Source: Sphingobacteriales bacterium (lineage in GTDB: Bacteria; Bacteroidota; Bacteroidia; Chitinophagales; JADIYW01). From it: a stretch of DNA of 64,000 nt. Numbering within the stretch: the first letter of the stretch is position 1; each line of letters opens with the position of its first letter. The stretch is taken from positions 2,576,001 through 2,640,000 of the forward strand of contig CP064984.1 of the NCBI GenBank assembly GCA_016699615.1, in the 5' to 3' direction. Positions 1 through 9,003 of this stretch are shown in pieces. Under the pieces are notes generated by a model. That model was not told where the DNA came from and ran no database searches. It worked only from the letters and a program-made list of their open reading frames with translations. A program made the position numbers and the translations under genes.

Positions 1-2
1 TT

Positions 3-95
3 TGTATGGTAGTTTCTGTAGGCAAAGCAGCACCAGAAGGTATTTATGGAGATAGAGTACGTATTCCAAAAGAAGAAATAATAAAAGTGATATAA
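3..95 (+). CDS. C-terminal fragment, probable nitroreductase family protein
   Basis: An open frame runs in from the left edge and ends at a TAA at 93-95, giving about 30 residues (CMVVSVGKAAPEG... ending EEIIKVI). The pattern 'hydrophobic-VSVGK-x-x-P-x-G-x-Y-G-x-R-x-R' resembles the last segment of flavin-dependent nitroreductase-family proteins, where a strand and an arginine-rich tail close the FMN pocket. Nothing else of the gene is in the window, so the family call rests on one short motif and is tentative. Confidence 0.4.
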   Translation, partial: CMVVSVGKAAPEGIYGDRVRIPKEEIIKVI

Positions 96-173
96 ATTTG
101 TTTTTTTTATGCTTTTTATCATTTTAAATATGACTATTTTGATATAAATTCGCCACAAATAAAAAATTATATT

Positions 174-557
174 ATGTCAGAATTAAAGTATCTACAAGAA
201 CTACATGCAGAGCATAAAGCATGGTTAAACACTATCAAGTTTTATGATGATGATTTGAAAGTATTGCAAAATAGATTATCAGAAGTATCTATAAAAAATA
301 CAGACAAAGAATTCCATGCAATGATTGAGCGTTTCCAAAATAAATTAATTATTCAAAAAGAACAAATTGATATTTTGACACATGAAATCAATCAACATGA
401 ACAAGAAATTCTAAAAAATATAGAAGAAAATCCGATTGCCACAGACCATAGAAAAGTAAATGACCATGCAGACACAAGAGATAAAGTTCAAACATTTGAA
501 CTAATTTTTAATAATCTTAGAAAAGATTTAATAAAATTTACATCAACTTGGATGTAA
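174..557 (+). CDS. Uncharacterised coiled-coil protein
   Basis: A 127-residue protein starting at ATG 174. It is almost wholly helical and charged, with heptad-like spacing of Leu/Ile through about residues 20-85, so a dimeric coiled coil is likely. There is no signal peptide or membrane segment, so it should be cytoplasmic. No catalytic motif is visible and I do not recognise the family. It stands alone, followed by a strong hairpin, and converges on sppA. Confidence 0.6.
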   Translation: MSELKYLQELHAEHKAWLNTIKFYDDDLKVLQNRLSEVSIKNTDKEFHAMIERFQNKLIIQKEQIDILTHEINQHEQEILKNIEENPIATDHRKVNDHADTRDKVQTFELIFNNLRKDLIKFTSTWM

Positions 558-578
558 GTAATTACATTATTTTATAAG

Positions 579-611
579 AAGAAGGCATTGTAGAAATACA
601 ATGCCTTCTTT
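579..611. terminator. Bidirectional hairpin terminator between the coiled-coil gene and sppA
   Basis: A perfect stem (AAGAAGGCATTGTA paired with TACAATGCCTTCTT) around a GAAA tetraloop lies between two convergent genes. The right side is followed by T-rich sequence and the left side by A-rich sequence, so it could end transcripts from both strands. Confidence 0.75.
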
Positions 612-683
612 GATTTATGAGAAAAATATTCTAGTGAATATTAAACACAAATGGAATTCTTGCTTGTGGTTTGGTGTATTGTT

Positions 684-2354
684 TTAGCTTCTCAATTTCT
701 TTATAAGAACTAATTTCTTTTCTAAAAAACTTTGCAACCCTTTCACAGCAGGATACTGTACAACATTTATAGCGTTCAATTTTGCCAATTTTTTTGCTTC
801 CGCAATGGCATCATCAAGCGTACCAATATTATCAATCAATCCAATAGCTTTAGCATCTACGCCACTATAAATTCTTCCTTTTGCAATATTTGTCACTTGT
901 TCTGCGCTCAGTTTTCTAGCATCAGCAACACGTTTTTTAAATAAAGTATAAATTGCATCAATATCACGTTGCATGGCAGCATTTTCTATTGGTGTCCATG
1001 CTCTTGTGCTGTTGCCAAAATCTGCATATGGATTTGTTTTTACTACATCAGTAGTAATGCCCAATTTATCATTAAACAATTTTTGTGTATTAAATAACAT
1101 GCCAAAAACGCCAATAGAACCAGTAATTGTATTCTGTTGTGCAAATATCTTATCACTTGCACAAGCTATATAATAGCCACCACTTGCAGCCACATCGCCA
1201 AAAGATACTACAATAGGTATTTTCTTTTTCAAATTACTCAAAGCACGCCAAATCTGTTCTGATGCAAAGGCACTGCCACCACCAGAATTTACACGCAATA
1301 CCAAAGCTTTTACTTCGCCACTATTTGCTTTTTCTTGTATTTCATAAATATGTTTCAAGTAAGTATCTCCAGCTATTGTACCAGATTCAGCATTACCATC
1401 TATAATTTCGCCTTCAGCAAACAATACAGCAATTTGATTGCTAGCACTTGTATTATCTTCAGGCGTTATAGATTTTTTGTATTTTTTATAAGATACAAAA
1501 TTTAGATTCTCATTTTTGCCATAGCCAAGTTTTGTTCTTATTTCATCTAGCAATTCATCTTGATATTTAAGATCATCTACCAAGCCATATTTCTTTGCAT
1601 CTATAGCTTGAGTAATTTGTAATTGATTGGCAAATCCTATTAATGAATCTGTGCTGATGTTTATTTTTTTAGATAATTTTGATAAATACTCAGCTTGAAT
1701 GTCTTTTAATAGTTCAGTAAGTTGCAATTCATTTTCTGGACTGTTTTCTTTTAATCTAAATGGTTCTGTGGCACTTTTAAATTCGCCAGCATAGAAAATA
1801 TTAGGTTGCACACCAACTTTCTCCATTAAGCCAGTAAAAAACATATTTTCTAACACAAAACCATTGAACTCGCAACCAGCAATTGGATTAAGATACATTT
1901 TATCTGCATATGCACCAACCAAAAATGTTTTTTGAGTTGCACCGTTGCTATACAAATAAACCAACTTACCAGATTTCTTAAAATCTTCAATAAAATCTAA
2001 AAATTGATTTAAAGCAGCAATGCCAAAACTAGCTTTGTCAATATCAATTAATAGTATTTTTATTTTTTTATCAGCTTTCGCTTGCTTCAATACTTCTTGA
2101 ATGTCAAATAAACCAATAGAACTTGTTCCAGAACTAAATGAAAAGTTCAAGAATGATGCATCATAAGTTCTGTCTGTAATTTCTCCTTCTAAGTTTAAAT
2201 GTAGTACGGAGTTGCTTTTTATTGCTGTATCTTCACTTGTAGTTGCGCTACTTGCTAGGCTACCTATCATTCCAGTGAGAACAAAAAATAAAATGAACAA
2301 GCCTACAAGCACGCCCAAACAAGAGCCAAAAAATATTTTAAAAAAAGTTTTCAT
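684..2354 (-). CDS. sppA: Signal peptide peptidase SppA, 67-kDa type
   Basis: A 556-residue inner-membrane serine protease that degrades cleaved signal peptides. The N-terminus (about residues 7-30) is one hydrophobic anchor. Two tandem ClpP/crotonase-like domains follow, as in the E. coli-size enzyme. The catalytic Lys is K193 in GEFKSATEPF (N-terminal domain). The nucleophile is S391 in AASGGYYIA (C-terminal domain), followed by the typical TGSIGVFG. Length and both residues are as expected for the family. It is transcribed away from folK, with about 57 bp between the two starts. Confidence 0.95.
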   Translation of the reverse strand: MKTFFKIFFGSCLGVLVGLFILFFVLTGMIGSLASSATTSEDTAIKSNSVLHLNLEGEITDRTYDASFLNFSFSSGTSSIGLFDIQEVLKQAKADKKIKILLIDIDKASFGIAALNQFLDFIEDFKKSGKLVYLYSNGATQKTFLVGAYADKMYLNPIAGCEFNGFVLENMFFTGLMEKVGVQPNIFYAGEFKSATEPFRLKENSPENELQLTELLKDIQAEYLSKLSKKINISTDSLIGFANQLQITQAIDAKKYGLVDDLKYQDELLDEIRTKLGYGKNENLNFVSYKKYKKSITPEDNTSASNQIAVLFAEGEIIDGNAESGTIAGDTYLKHIYEIQEKANSGEVKALVLRVNSGGGSAFASEQIWRALSNLKKKIPIVVSFGDVAASGGYYIACASDKIFAQQNTITGSIGVFGMLFNTQKLFNDKLGITTDVVKTNPYADFGNSTRAWTPIENAAMQRDIDAIYTLFKKRVADARKLSAEQVTNIAKGRIYSGVDAKAIGLIDNIGTLDDAIAEAKKLAKLNAINVVQYPAVKGLQSFLEKKLVLIKKLRS

Positions 2355-2411
2355 ATGTGATTAATAATATTTTATTTTCGTAAAAGTAATTCTAATTTTT
2401 AATATTTCAAT

Positions 2412-2900
2412 TTGCATACTCTATTTATTTTATTAGGCGACAACAAAGGATATAGATATAAACATATGCTTTTGGCACAATATTTTATTCAACATAAAAT
2501 TGGAGAAATTGTTTTGAGTTCTTCAATATACGAAACTGCACCATGGCAAGTGAAACACAAAACAAAATATCTCAATCAATGTTTGATGGTAAAAACGCAA
2601 CTAAGTATTTTCCAATTGCTTAATGCCACTCAGAAAATTGAAAAAATATTAGGCAGAACAAACAAAAGCCAACTGTCATCCAGAACGATTGATATAGATG
2701 TATTATTTTATGATAATACTATTGTAGAGACAAAAAATCTTACAATACCACATCCACGTTTGCATCTAAGAAAATTTACATTAATACCATTGAACGAAAT
2801 AGCAAGTAAAATTGTACATCCAAAATTTAACGAAACCATACAAAAGCTACTAGAAAACTGCGATGACACATCTGTCGTTGAAAAATACAGTATAACCTAA
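2412..2900 (+). CDS. folK: 2-amino-4-hydroxy-6-hydroxymethyldihydropteridine pyrophosphokinase (HPPK)
   Basis: A 162-residue enzyme that transfers pyrophosphate from ATP to 6-hydroxymethyl-dihydropterin in folate synthesis. The family signature RTIDIDVLFYD (Mg/ATP-binding aspartates) and the following IPHPRLHLRKFTLIPL are intact. The start is a TTG at 2412: the frame is closed by TAA at 2400-2402 and there is no ATG before the conserved HTLFILLGDN segment, so TTG is the only usual start. A -7-like TATTTTCG lies at 2373-2380. Confidence 0.93.
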   Translation: MHTLFILLGDNKGYRYKHMLLAQYFIQHKIGEIVLSSSIYETAPWQVKHKTKYLNQCLMVKTQLSIFQLLNATQKIEKILGRTNKSQLSSRTIDIDVLFYDNTIVETKNLTIPHPRLHLRKFTLIPLNEIASKIVHPKFNETIQKLLENCDDTSVVEKYSIT

Positions 2901-2922
2901 AAATTGCTTATAAGAGCCAACA

Positions 2923-3760
2923 AAGTTCAAGAGTCAATCCATGGCTGACTGTCAGCTGTCGACTGCCATGCGTTCAAGTGTCAGCACGAGGCGAAGAAAA
3001 ATCGAAACGGCTGAAATCATATTCTGATAAGAAAAAGAAATTGGCATCAGAAAAATAGCGTTAGAAGATAATGTTTTTATCATACAGAAGCGTAATTGTC
3101 ATTACCACGAAAGTGGTAATCTCATTATTACTTTGATTTAGGAGATTGCCTTTTACATGGCAATGACATTAAACAATGTCAGCAAAATAAGCAATAAAAC
3201 GTTCAAGTGTCAGCACGAGGCGAAGAAAAATCGAAACGGCTGAAATCATATTCTGATAAGAAAAAGAAATTGGCATCAGAAAAAAAGCGTTAGAAGATAA
3301 TGTTTTTATCATACAGAAGCGTAATTGTTATTACCACGAAAGTGGTAATCTCATTATTACTTAGATTTAGGAGATTGCCTTTTACAAGGCAATGACATTA
3401 AATAATTTCATTAAGAAAATAGGAAAAAGCGTTCAAGCGTCAGCACGTGGCGAAGAAAAATTGAAACGGCTGAAATTATCGTGCAAAATATGACACAGCA
3501 AAATATTTATGTTATAATACAAACTATAAACAAGCACAAATAAAACCAATAAGATGATTTAAAGAAGAGAGATTTTTCGAGCTGAAGCCAATAAGCATGG
3601 CAAAGTGCCTCAGTTTGAACTTGATTTTTTTATTACTTTTTTTATCAAGGAAAAAAGTAAGTAAAAGATAAAGCGTAATTTTTCGTAAGCCTTGATTCCT
3701 CCTTGTTACTTTCTTTGTATCAAAGGAAAGAAAGTAAATAAAATAAAGATATATAAAAGA
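2923..3760. repeat. Mosaic intergenic repeat block, left copy
   Basis: A gene-free stretch of about 950 bp (2901-3855). It holds a tandem repeat of period about 229-230 bp, beginning at 2971, 3200 and (partial) 3430, each opening with CGTTCAAGYGTCAGCACG. Each full unit contains the double hairpin ATTACCAC-GAAA-GTGGTAAT ... GAGATTGCC/GGCAATGAC. The right end carries TTACTTTCTTTGT ... AAAGAAAGTAA. The same elements recur in the same orientation at about 42.0-43.3 kb. A short open frame on the minus strand at 3524-3778 lies wholly inside this repeat and is not considered a gene. Confidence 0.85.
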
Positions 3761-3855
3761 ATATATTTTATAAAACACCTAACTGCGTTTATGCTTAATA
3801 CACGTTATAGTAGAAAAATACAATGATAATGCTGTAGATAAAAATATAGTCGAAT

Positions 3856-4380
3856 CTAAATATTACTTACAAAATGCCAAACAACAATGCCAGCACAAAC
3901 AGAAACATTTAAAGAATGCTTGCTGCCAAATTGTGGAATTTCTATACATGTATCACAAGTATTCATAAATTCCTGACTAACACCATCTACTTCATTGCCA
4001 AATATTAAAGCATATTTTTTATCATCTTTTACAATAAAATCTTGTAAAAAGGTAGAGCTATCACTTTGTTCTATGCATATAATTGTATAACCTTTTTCTT
4101 TTAAATTTTGTATGCAAGTCTCTTTTTCTTCAATATAAGACCATGTTACAGTTTCTGTAGCACCTAAGGCAGTTTTTTGTATTTCTCTATTGGGTGGTTG
4201 CGCTGTGATGCCAACTAAAATAATTTCTTCAATCAAAAAAGCATCTGAAGTTCTAAAAAAAGAACCAACGTTCATGGCACTTCTAATGTTATCCAACACC
4301 AAAATGATATTGTGTTTTTTCGCATCAATAAATTCTTCTTTTGTCAGTCTATTGAGTTCAGCTAGCTTTAATTTTTGCAT
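3856..4380 (-). CDS. TrmH/SpoU-family RNA 2'-O-methyltransferase
   Basis: A SPOUT-fold methyltransferase that methylates a ribose in tRNA or rRNA with S-adenosylmethionine. It has the SpoU motifs N-I-R-S-A-x-N-V-G-S (motif 1, with the catalytic-type Arg), IFGNEVDGVS (motif 2) and SLNVSVCAGI (motif 3, knot loop). It is short (about 174 residues), as is usual for the single-domain members. I place the start at the ATG at 4380 rather than the upstream one at 4413, because a perfect -7 element TATATTTG (4400-4407, minus strand) lies inside the longer version. The exact RNA target cannot be read from the sequence. Confidence 0.88.
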   Translation of the reverse strand: MQKLKLAELNRLTKEEFIDAKKHNIILVLDNIRSAMNVGSFFRTSDAFLIEEIILVGITAQPPNREIQKTALGATETVTWSYIEEKETCIQNLKEKGYTIICIEQSDSSTFLQDFIVKDDKKYALIFGNEVDGVSQEFMNTCDTCIEIPQFGSKHSLNVSVCAGIVVWHFVSNI

Positions 4381-4399
4381 GGTGTATAGAAGATTTTTG

Positions 4400-4407
4400 C
4401 AAATATA
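4400..4407 (-). promoter_or_regulatory. -7 promoter element (TATATTTG) of the SpoU methyltransferase gene
   Basis: An exact match to the Bacteroidota -7 consensus TAnnTTTG, 20 bases upstream of the ATG at 4380. No good -33 TTTG is seen. It decides the start codon of the methyltransferase. Confidence 0.55.
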
Positions 4408-4506
4408 ACGCATTTTTTTACTGTGGATAATCTGTTGTGTCTACTTTAATATTTATTTTGCTTTGTTCGTATCTTTAGCCAATAATACAAAGCATCATAT
4501 AAATTC

Positions 4507-7116
4507 ATGAGTACAGCAAAAGTTGAGAAGGAAACGCCATTAATGCAACAGTTTAATAAGATTAAACAAAAATATCCTGATGCTATTTTATTATTTAGAG
4601 TAGGTGATTTCTACGAAACTTTTGGCTCAGATGCAGTAAAGGCAGCAGATGTTTTGGGTATTGTGCTTACCAAACGCGCCAATGGTTCTCAAAAAGATTT
4701 AGAATTAGCAGGATTTCCTTTTCATGCTGTAGATACTTATTTACCTAAGTTAGTAAAAGCAGGTTATCGTGTAGCTATCTGTGAGCAACTCGAAGACCCT
4801 AAATCTACTAAAGGTATTGTAAAAAGAGGCGTTACTGAGTTGATAACGCCAGGCGTTACCATCAATGATAAAATATTAGACCATAAGAGTAATAATTTTT
4901 TAGCTTCAGTATTTTATGAAAATGAGCAAGTAGGTGTTGCATTTTTAGATATATCTACTGGTGAGTTTTTTGTAGCACAAGGCAATGTAGATTATTTAGA
5001 CAAACTATTGCAAAGCTACACACCATCAGAAGTTGTTTTTCCAAAACATCAACAGAAAAAGTTTAATGCAAACTATGCCAATAAATACCATATCTACGCC
5101 ATTGATGATTGGGTATATCAAGATGATTTTTTAGAGAAAAAACTATTGCAACATTTTCAAGTACAAACGCTCAAAGGCTTTGGTTTAGATAATATCCCAA
5201 TTGGCATCAAAGCAGCTGGCGCATGTTTGCATTATTTGAATGAAGCTGAGCATAAATCTTTAGAACACATTACGCAGATAAATAGAATTGAGAACAACAA
5301 TTATGTTTGGCTAGATAGATTTACAGCACGCAACTTAGAACTAATACATACCATGCACGAAAATGGCGTGTCTTTGTTAAATGTTTTAGATAAAACTGTT
5401 GCGCCAATGGGCAGCAGAATGATGAAGCGTTGGATAGCCATGCCTTTGAAAAATAAATCATCAATAGATGAAAGATTAAATGCTGTAGAATTTTTAATAA
5501 AGGAACAAGAAATTGCTCATCAATTAATTCAAAATATTAAGATAATCGGAGATTTAGAAAGAATCATTTCTAAAGTTTCTTTATCTAAAATATCGCCACG
5601 CGAGCTTAATCAACTTAAAAAAGCATTGTTTGCCATTGAAGATATTAAGAATACATGTACGCAAACAAAGCATATCACATTAAATAAAATTGGTGAGCAA
5701 ATCAATCTATGTACTTCAGTAAAAGAAAAGATTGATAGTACGATTGAGGAACAAGCACCAGTTGCTATTCAGAAAGGAAATACAATAAAGAATGGCGTGT
5801 CTAAAGAATTGGATGAGCTACGTGTTATATCTACTTCAGGTAAAGATTATCTTACACAATTACAAAATTCTGAAATAGAAAAAACAGGAATATCTTCTTT
5901 GAAAATTGGTTTTAATAATGTGTTTGGATATTTTTTAGAAGTAAGAAACACACATAAAGATAAAGTGCCAACAGAATGGATACGCAAGCAAACATTGGTA
6001 AATGCAGAAAGATACATTACACCAGAATTGAAAATTTATGAAGAAAAAATTTTAGGAGCAGAAGAGAAAATATTAAATATTGAAGAAGCTATTTTTAATG
6101 AATTGGTGCAATACATTAGTGATTATGTAAAAGTAATACAACTTAATGCATATCTCATTGCACAATTAGATTGTTTGTTGTCATTTGCACATATTGCTCA
6201 AAAAAATAATTATAGAAAACCTAATATTAATGATGATAATACTTTAAAGATTAAAGAAGGTAGGCATCCAGTTATTGAGCAACAATTACCTTTGGGCGAA
6301 CAATATATTCCAAATGATGTGTTTTTGGATAATGATTCACAACAAATTATTATCATCACTGGACCAAATATGAGTGGAAAATCAGCGATACTCAGGCAGA
6401 CAGCATTGATAGTTTTGATGGCACAAATGGGAAGTTTTGTGCCTGCACAATTTGCAGAAATTGGCATTATAGATAAATTGTTTACTAGAGTAGGTGCAAG
6501 TGATAATCTATCTTTGGGCGAATCTACATTTATGGTAGAAATGATAGAAACAGCAAGTATTATTAATAATATCACAGAAAAAAGCTTGGTGTTGCTAGAT
6601 GAAATCGGTCGTGGTACATCTACGTATGATGGTATTTCTATTGCTTGGAGTTTAGTAGAATATCTTCATAATAATAAGATTGCAAAACCTAAAACTATGT
6701 TTGCAACACATTACCATGAGTTGAATGAATTAGCTGATAAATTTGAACGTATCAAAAATTATAATGTTGCAGTACAAGAATCGAATAATAAGGTTGTTTT
6801 TCTAAGGAAATTGGTAGAAGGTGGAAGTGGACATAGTTTTGGTATACATGTAGCAAAAATGGCTGGTTTGCCAAATAGTATCATCAATAGAGCAAATGAA
6901 ATTTTACTTGAATTAGAAAATAATAGAAATATATCTTCTGATATTTCTCAAACATTAAAGAAACTACCAGAAAATCAGAATTTCCAATTGAATATGTTTT
7001 CGATGGATGATCCACGATTATTGAAACTCAAAGAAGTAATAGAAAAAGTTGATATCAATTCAATTACACCAGTTGAAGCTTTACTTAAGCTAAATGAATT
7101 GAGAAAATTACTTTAA
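4507..7116 (+). CDS. mutS: DNA mismatch repair protein MutS
   Basis: An 869-residue mismatch-recognition ATPase, full length for MutS. The mismatch-reading Phe-X-Glu motif is at F35-Y-E37 in GDFYETFG. The clamp and lever helices fill the middle. The ABC-type ATPase carries Walker A GPNMSGKS (619-626), a signature region around SLGEST, and Walker B LLDEIGRGTS (D698-E699). No MutL is in the window. It is divergent from the SpoU methyltransferase and convergent with a GNAT gene 16 bp away. Confidence 0.98.
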   Translation: MSTAKVEKETPLMQQFNKIKQKYPDAILLFRVGDFYETFGSDAVKAADVLGIVLTKRANGSQKDLELAGFPFHAVDTYLPKLVKAGYRVAICEQLEDPKSTKGIVKRGVTELITPGVTINDKILDHKSNNFLASVFYENEQVGVAFLDISTGEFFVAQGNVDYLDKLLQSYTPSEVVFPKHQQKKFNANYANKYHIYAIDDWVYQDDFLEKKLLQHFQVQTLKGFGLDNIPIGIKAAGACLHYLNEAEHKSLEHITQINRIENNNYVWLDRFTARNLELIHTMHENGVSLLNVLDKTVAPMGSRMMKRWIAMPLKNKSSIDERLNAVEFLIKEQEIAHQLIQNIKIIGDLERIISKVSLSKISPRELNQLKKALFAIEDIKNTCTQTKHITLNKIGEQINLCTSVKEKIDSTIEEQAPVAIQKGNTIKNGVSKELDELRVISTSGKDYLTQLQNSEIEKTGISSLKIGFNNVFGYFLEVRNTHKDKVPTEWIRKQTLVNAERYITPELKIYEEKILGAEEKILNIEEAIFNELVQYISDYVKVIQLNAYLIAQLDCLLSFAHIAQKNNYRKPNINDDNTLKIKEGRHPVIEQQLPLGEQYIPNDVFLDNDSQQIIIITGPNMSGKSAILRQTALIVLMAQMGSFVPAQFAEIGIIDKLFTRVGASDNLSLGESTFMVEMIETASIINNITEKSLVLLDEIGRGTSTYDGISIAWSLVEYLHNNKIAKPKTMFATHYHELNELADKFERIKNYNVAVQESNNKVVFLRKLVEGGSGHSFGIHVAKMAGLPNSIINRANEILLELENNRNISSDISQTLKKLPENQNFQLNMFSMDDPRLLKLKEVIEKVDINSITPVEALLKLNELRKLL

Positions 7117-7132
7117 TAAAAATATGATGTAT

Positions 7133-7633
7133 TTATTTTAATACTTTTTCGAAAGCTTTTCTTGCAGAACCATTAAAGAATACTTCGCCACAATAAGTAT
7201 AGCCTAGTTTATCTAATATTTTTAGCATAGGAATATTATCGAAATTGGTGTCCACTTTTATACTAAAAATATTGTTGTTTAGAGCCATTGCTTCAATTAA
7301 ACCAAAGAGTTTAGTAGCAACACCTTTTCCTTTTACTGAGTTTGCAGTAGCCACACGATGAATAACTACATATTTTTCGTTGCTTAGCCATTGTCCAACT
7401 ATATTATTGTATGCTGGTTCTATATCAAATATTATTGCAGCATAGGCAATAATTGTGACATCTTCAACAACTACATAGCCATTGTTATTTTCAATGTCGT
7501 TATATATTGTTTGCTGATTTGGATAGCCATTTTGCCATTGTTCACTTCCATCTAACCGTCTTTGTTCAATTGCCTGTTGAAGAATTTCCCAAATTTTGTC
7601 AGCATCAGCATGACTTGCTTTTCTGAGTTGCAT
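7133..7633 (-). CDS. GNAT family N-acetyltransferase
   Basis: A 166-residue single-domain acetyltransferase of the Gcn5-related type. The central strand and acetyl-CoA loop are seen at VIHRVATANSVKGKGVATKL (the R/Q-x-x-G-x-G/A-like pyrophosphate loop is KGKGVAT), followed by the usual helix and a C-terminal DKLGY segment. The N-terminal 'LRKASHADADKIWEIL' is also typical. The substrate is unknown. Confidence 0.85.
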   Translation of the reverse strand: MQLRKASHADADKIWEILQQAIEQRRLDGSEQWQNGYPNQQTIYNDIENNNGYVVVEDVTIIAYAAIIFDIEPAYNNIVGQWLSNEKYVVIHRVATANSVKGKGVATKLFGLIEAMALNNNIFSIKVDTNFDNIPMLKILDKLGYTYCGEVFFNGSARKAFEKVLK

Positions 7634-7763
7634 TTTTAAACGAATTATTTTAATCTAAATGTAAATTTAGATATTTGTATTTATTCTTTTTTTTAATTTA
7701 TTGTTTAGTTCAGATTTTTGTTTTAAATTTGTAACCATTGTATAAGGTTGTATAACTTAGAAT

Positions 7764-7934
7764 ATGAGTGAATATTTAACATTGTCAGAAACAGCAGAAC
7801 TGCTTGGTAAAAACAAGGAAACATTAAGGCGTTGGGATAGAGAAGGTAAATTATCTGCATTTCGCGAACCTATCAGCAATTATCGAGTGTATAAAAAAGT
7901 AGATGTAGAAGCAGTGTTTGCTGACTTTTTTTAA
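7764..7934 (+). CDS. Excisionase/MerR-type HTH domain, N-terminal part of the cytosine methyltransferase
   Basis: A 56-codon frame that begins with ATG 7764 and encodes a helix-turn-helix of the excisionase type (LSETAELLGKNKETLRRWDR then a wing with NYRVYKK). It ends at TAA 7932-7934, just after a run of seven T (7926-7932), and overlaps the methyltransferase frame. With six T the two frames join smoothly into one protein (...EAVFADFFKKDFVETI...). Cytosine methyltransferases with such an N-terminal HTH are known, so this is probably one gene split by a one-base homopolymer error. Otherwise it would be a separate small controller-type protein of the restriction-modification system. Confidence 0.7.
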   Translation: MSEYLTLSETAELLGKNKETLRRWDREGKLSAFREPISNYRVYKKVDVEAVFADFF

Positions 7935-9003
7935 GAAAGATTTTGTAGAAACAATTTCAAACTATGTGAAACCAAATTATGAATATAAAGTCTTGGAGTT
8001 ATTTGCAGGTGCAGGTGGTTTAGCTATTGGTATAGAAATGGCAGGTTTGAATTGTGTTGCACTAAATGAGATTGATAAATTTGCTTGTCAGACTTTGAGG
8101 AAAAACCGACCTGTTTGGAATGTTTTAGAAGGTGATATTAAGAATTTTGATTTTTCGGAATATAATGGAGAAGTTGATGTTATTACTGGTGGATTTCCAT
8201 GTCAGGCATTTAGTTACGCAGGAAAAAAATTAGGTTTTGCTGATGCGCGTGGAACACTTTTTTATGAGTTTGCAAGAGTTGTAAAAGAGGTAAATCCTCC
8301 AATTTGTATTGGTGAAAATGTTCGTGGATTATTGAGTCACGAAAATGGAAAAACATTGCAAGGAATGATTTCTATATTAGATGAAATAGGTTATAATGTA
8401 GTTCCTGTTCAAGTTTTGAAAGCTATAAATTATAAAGTACCACAGAAACGTGAGCGTCTAATTTTGGTCGGAATAAGAAAAGATATTGATATAAAATATA
8501 ATTATCCAGAACCATATAAGAAAATATATTTTTTAAAAGATGCTTTGAAAAAAGGAGAGTTGTTTGATACAAATGTTCCAAAATCAAATGGTGCAAAATA
8601 TCCACAAAGTAAAAAAGATGTTTTGGATTTAGTACCACCTAAAGGTTATTGGCGTGATTTGCCTTTGGATATTCAGAAAGAATTTATGGGTGGAAGTTTC
8701 TATTTAGGTGGCGGAAAAACAGGAATTGCACGAAGAATTGGTTGGGACGAGCCTTGTTTGACCTTAACTTGCAGTCCTGCACAAAAACAAACAGAACGTT
8801 GCCATCCTGAAGAAACACGACCATTTACGGTAAGAGAATATGCAAGAATACAGACTTTCCCAGATGATTGGCAATTTGTTGGCTCTTTAGCTCAACAATA
8901 TAAACAAATAGGAAATGCTGTTCCAGTTAATTTAGGTCGAGAAATAGGCTATTCAATTGTTAAGTTTTTAAATGATTATTATAGCTTGTCAAATCCTAAA
9001 TAA
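7918..9003 (+). CDS. DNA (cytosine-5)-methyltransferase, Eco47II-like modification enzyme
   Basis: A 361-residue C5-methyltransferase counted from a TTG at 7918; the true N-terminus is probably the HTH domain at 7764. The motifs appear in canonical order: motif I ELFAGAGGL, motif IV GGFPCQAFSY with the catalytic Cys (C95), motif VI GENVRGL, motif VIII QKRERLILVG, and motif X QIGNAVPVNLGREIG. It methylates the sequence cut by its convergent partner, the Eco47II-type endonuclease. The 3' ends of the two genes overlap by 25 bp. Eco47II-family systems recognise GGWCC or related GGNCC sites, so that target is inferred, not seen. Confidence 0.93.
   Translation: MLTFFKKDFVETISNYVKPNYEYKVLELFAGAGGLAIGIEMAGLNCVALNEIDKFACQTLRKNRPVWNVLEGDIKNFDFSEYNGEVDVITGGFPCQAFSYAGKKLGFADARGTLFYEFARVVKEVNPPICIGENVRGLLSHENGKTLQGMISILDEIGYNVVPVQVLKAINYKVPQKRERLILVGIRKDIDIKYNYPEPYKKIYFLKDALKKGELFDTNVPKSNGAKYPQSKKDVLDLVPPKGYWRDLPLDIQKEFMGGSFYLGGGKTGIARRIGWDEPCLTLTCSPAQKQTERCHPEETRPFTVREYARIQTFPDDWQFVGSLAQQYKQIGNAVPVNLGREIGYSIVKFLNDYYSLSNPK

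Noticed and set aside
2971..3429. CRISPR-like or attC-like tandem repeat at 3 kb
   Set aside because: Period of about 230 bp with no gene between units and no GTT/AAC core pairs; unlike the array at 45-54 kb.
3524..3778. 84-residue open frame on the minus strand
   Set aside because: Lies wholly inside the mosaic repeat block and covers its hairpins; no protein-like pattern.
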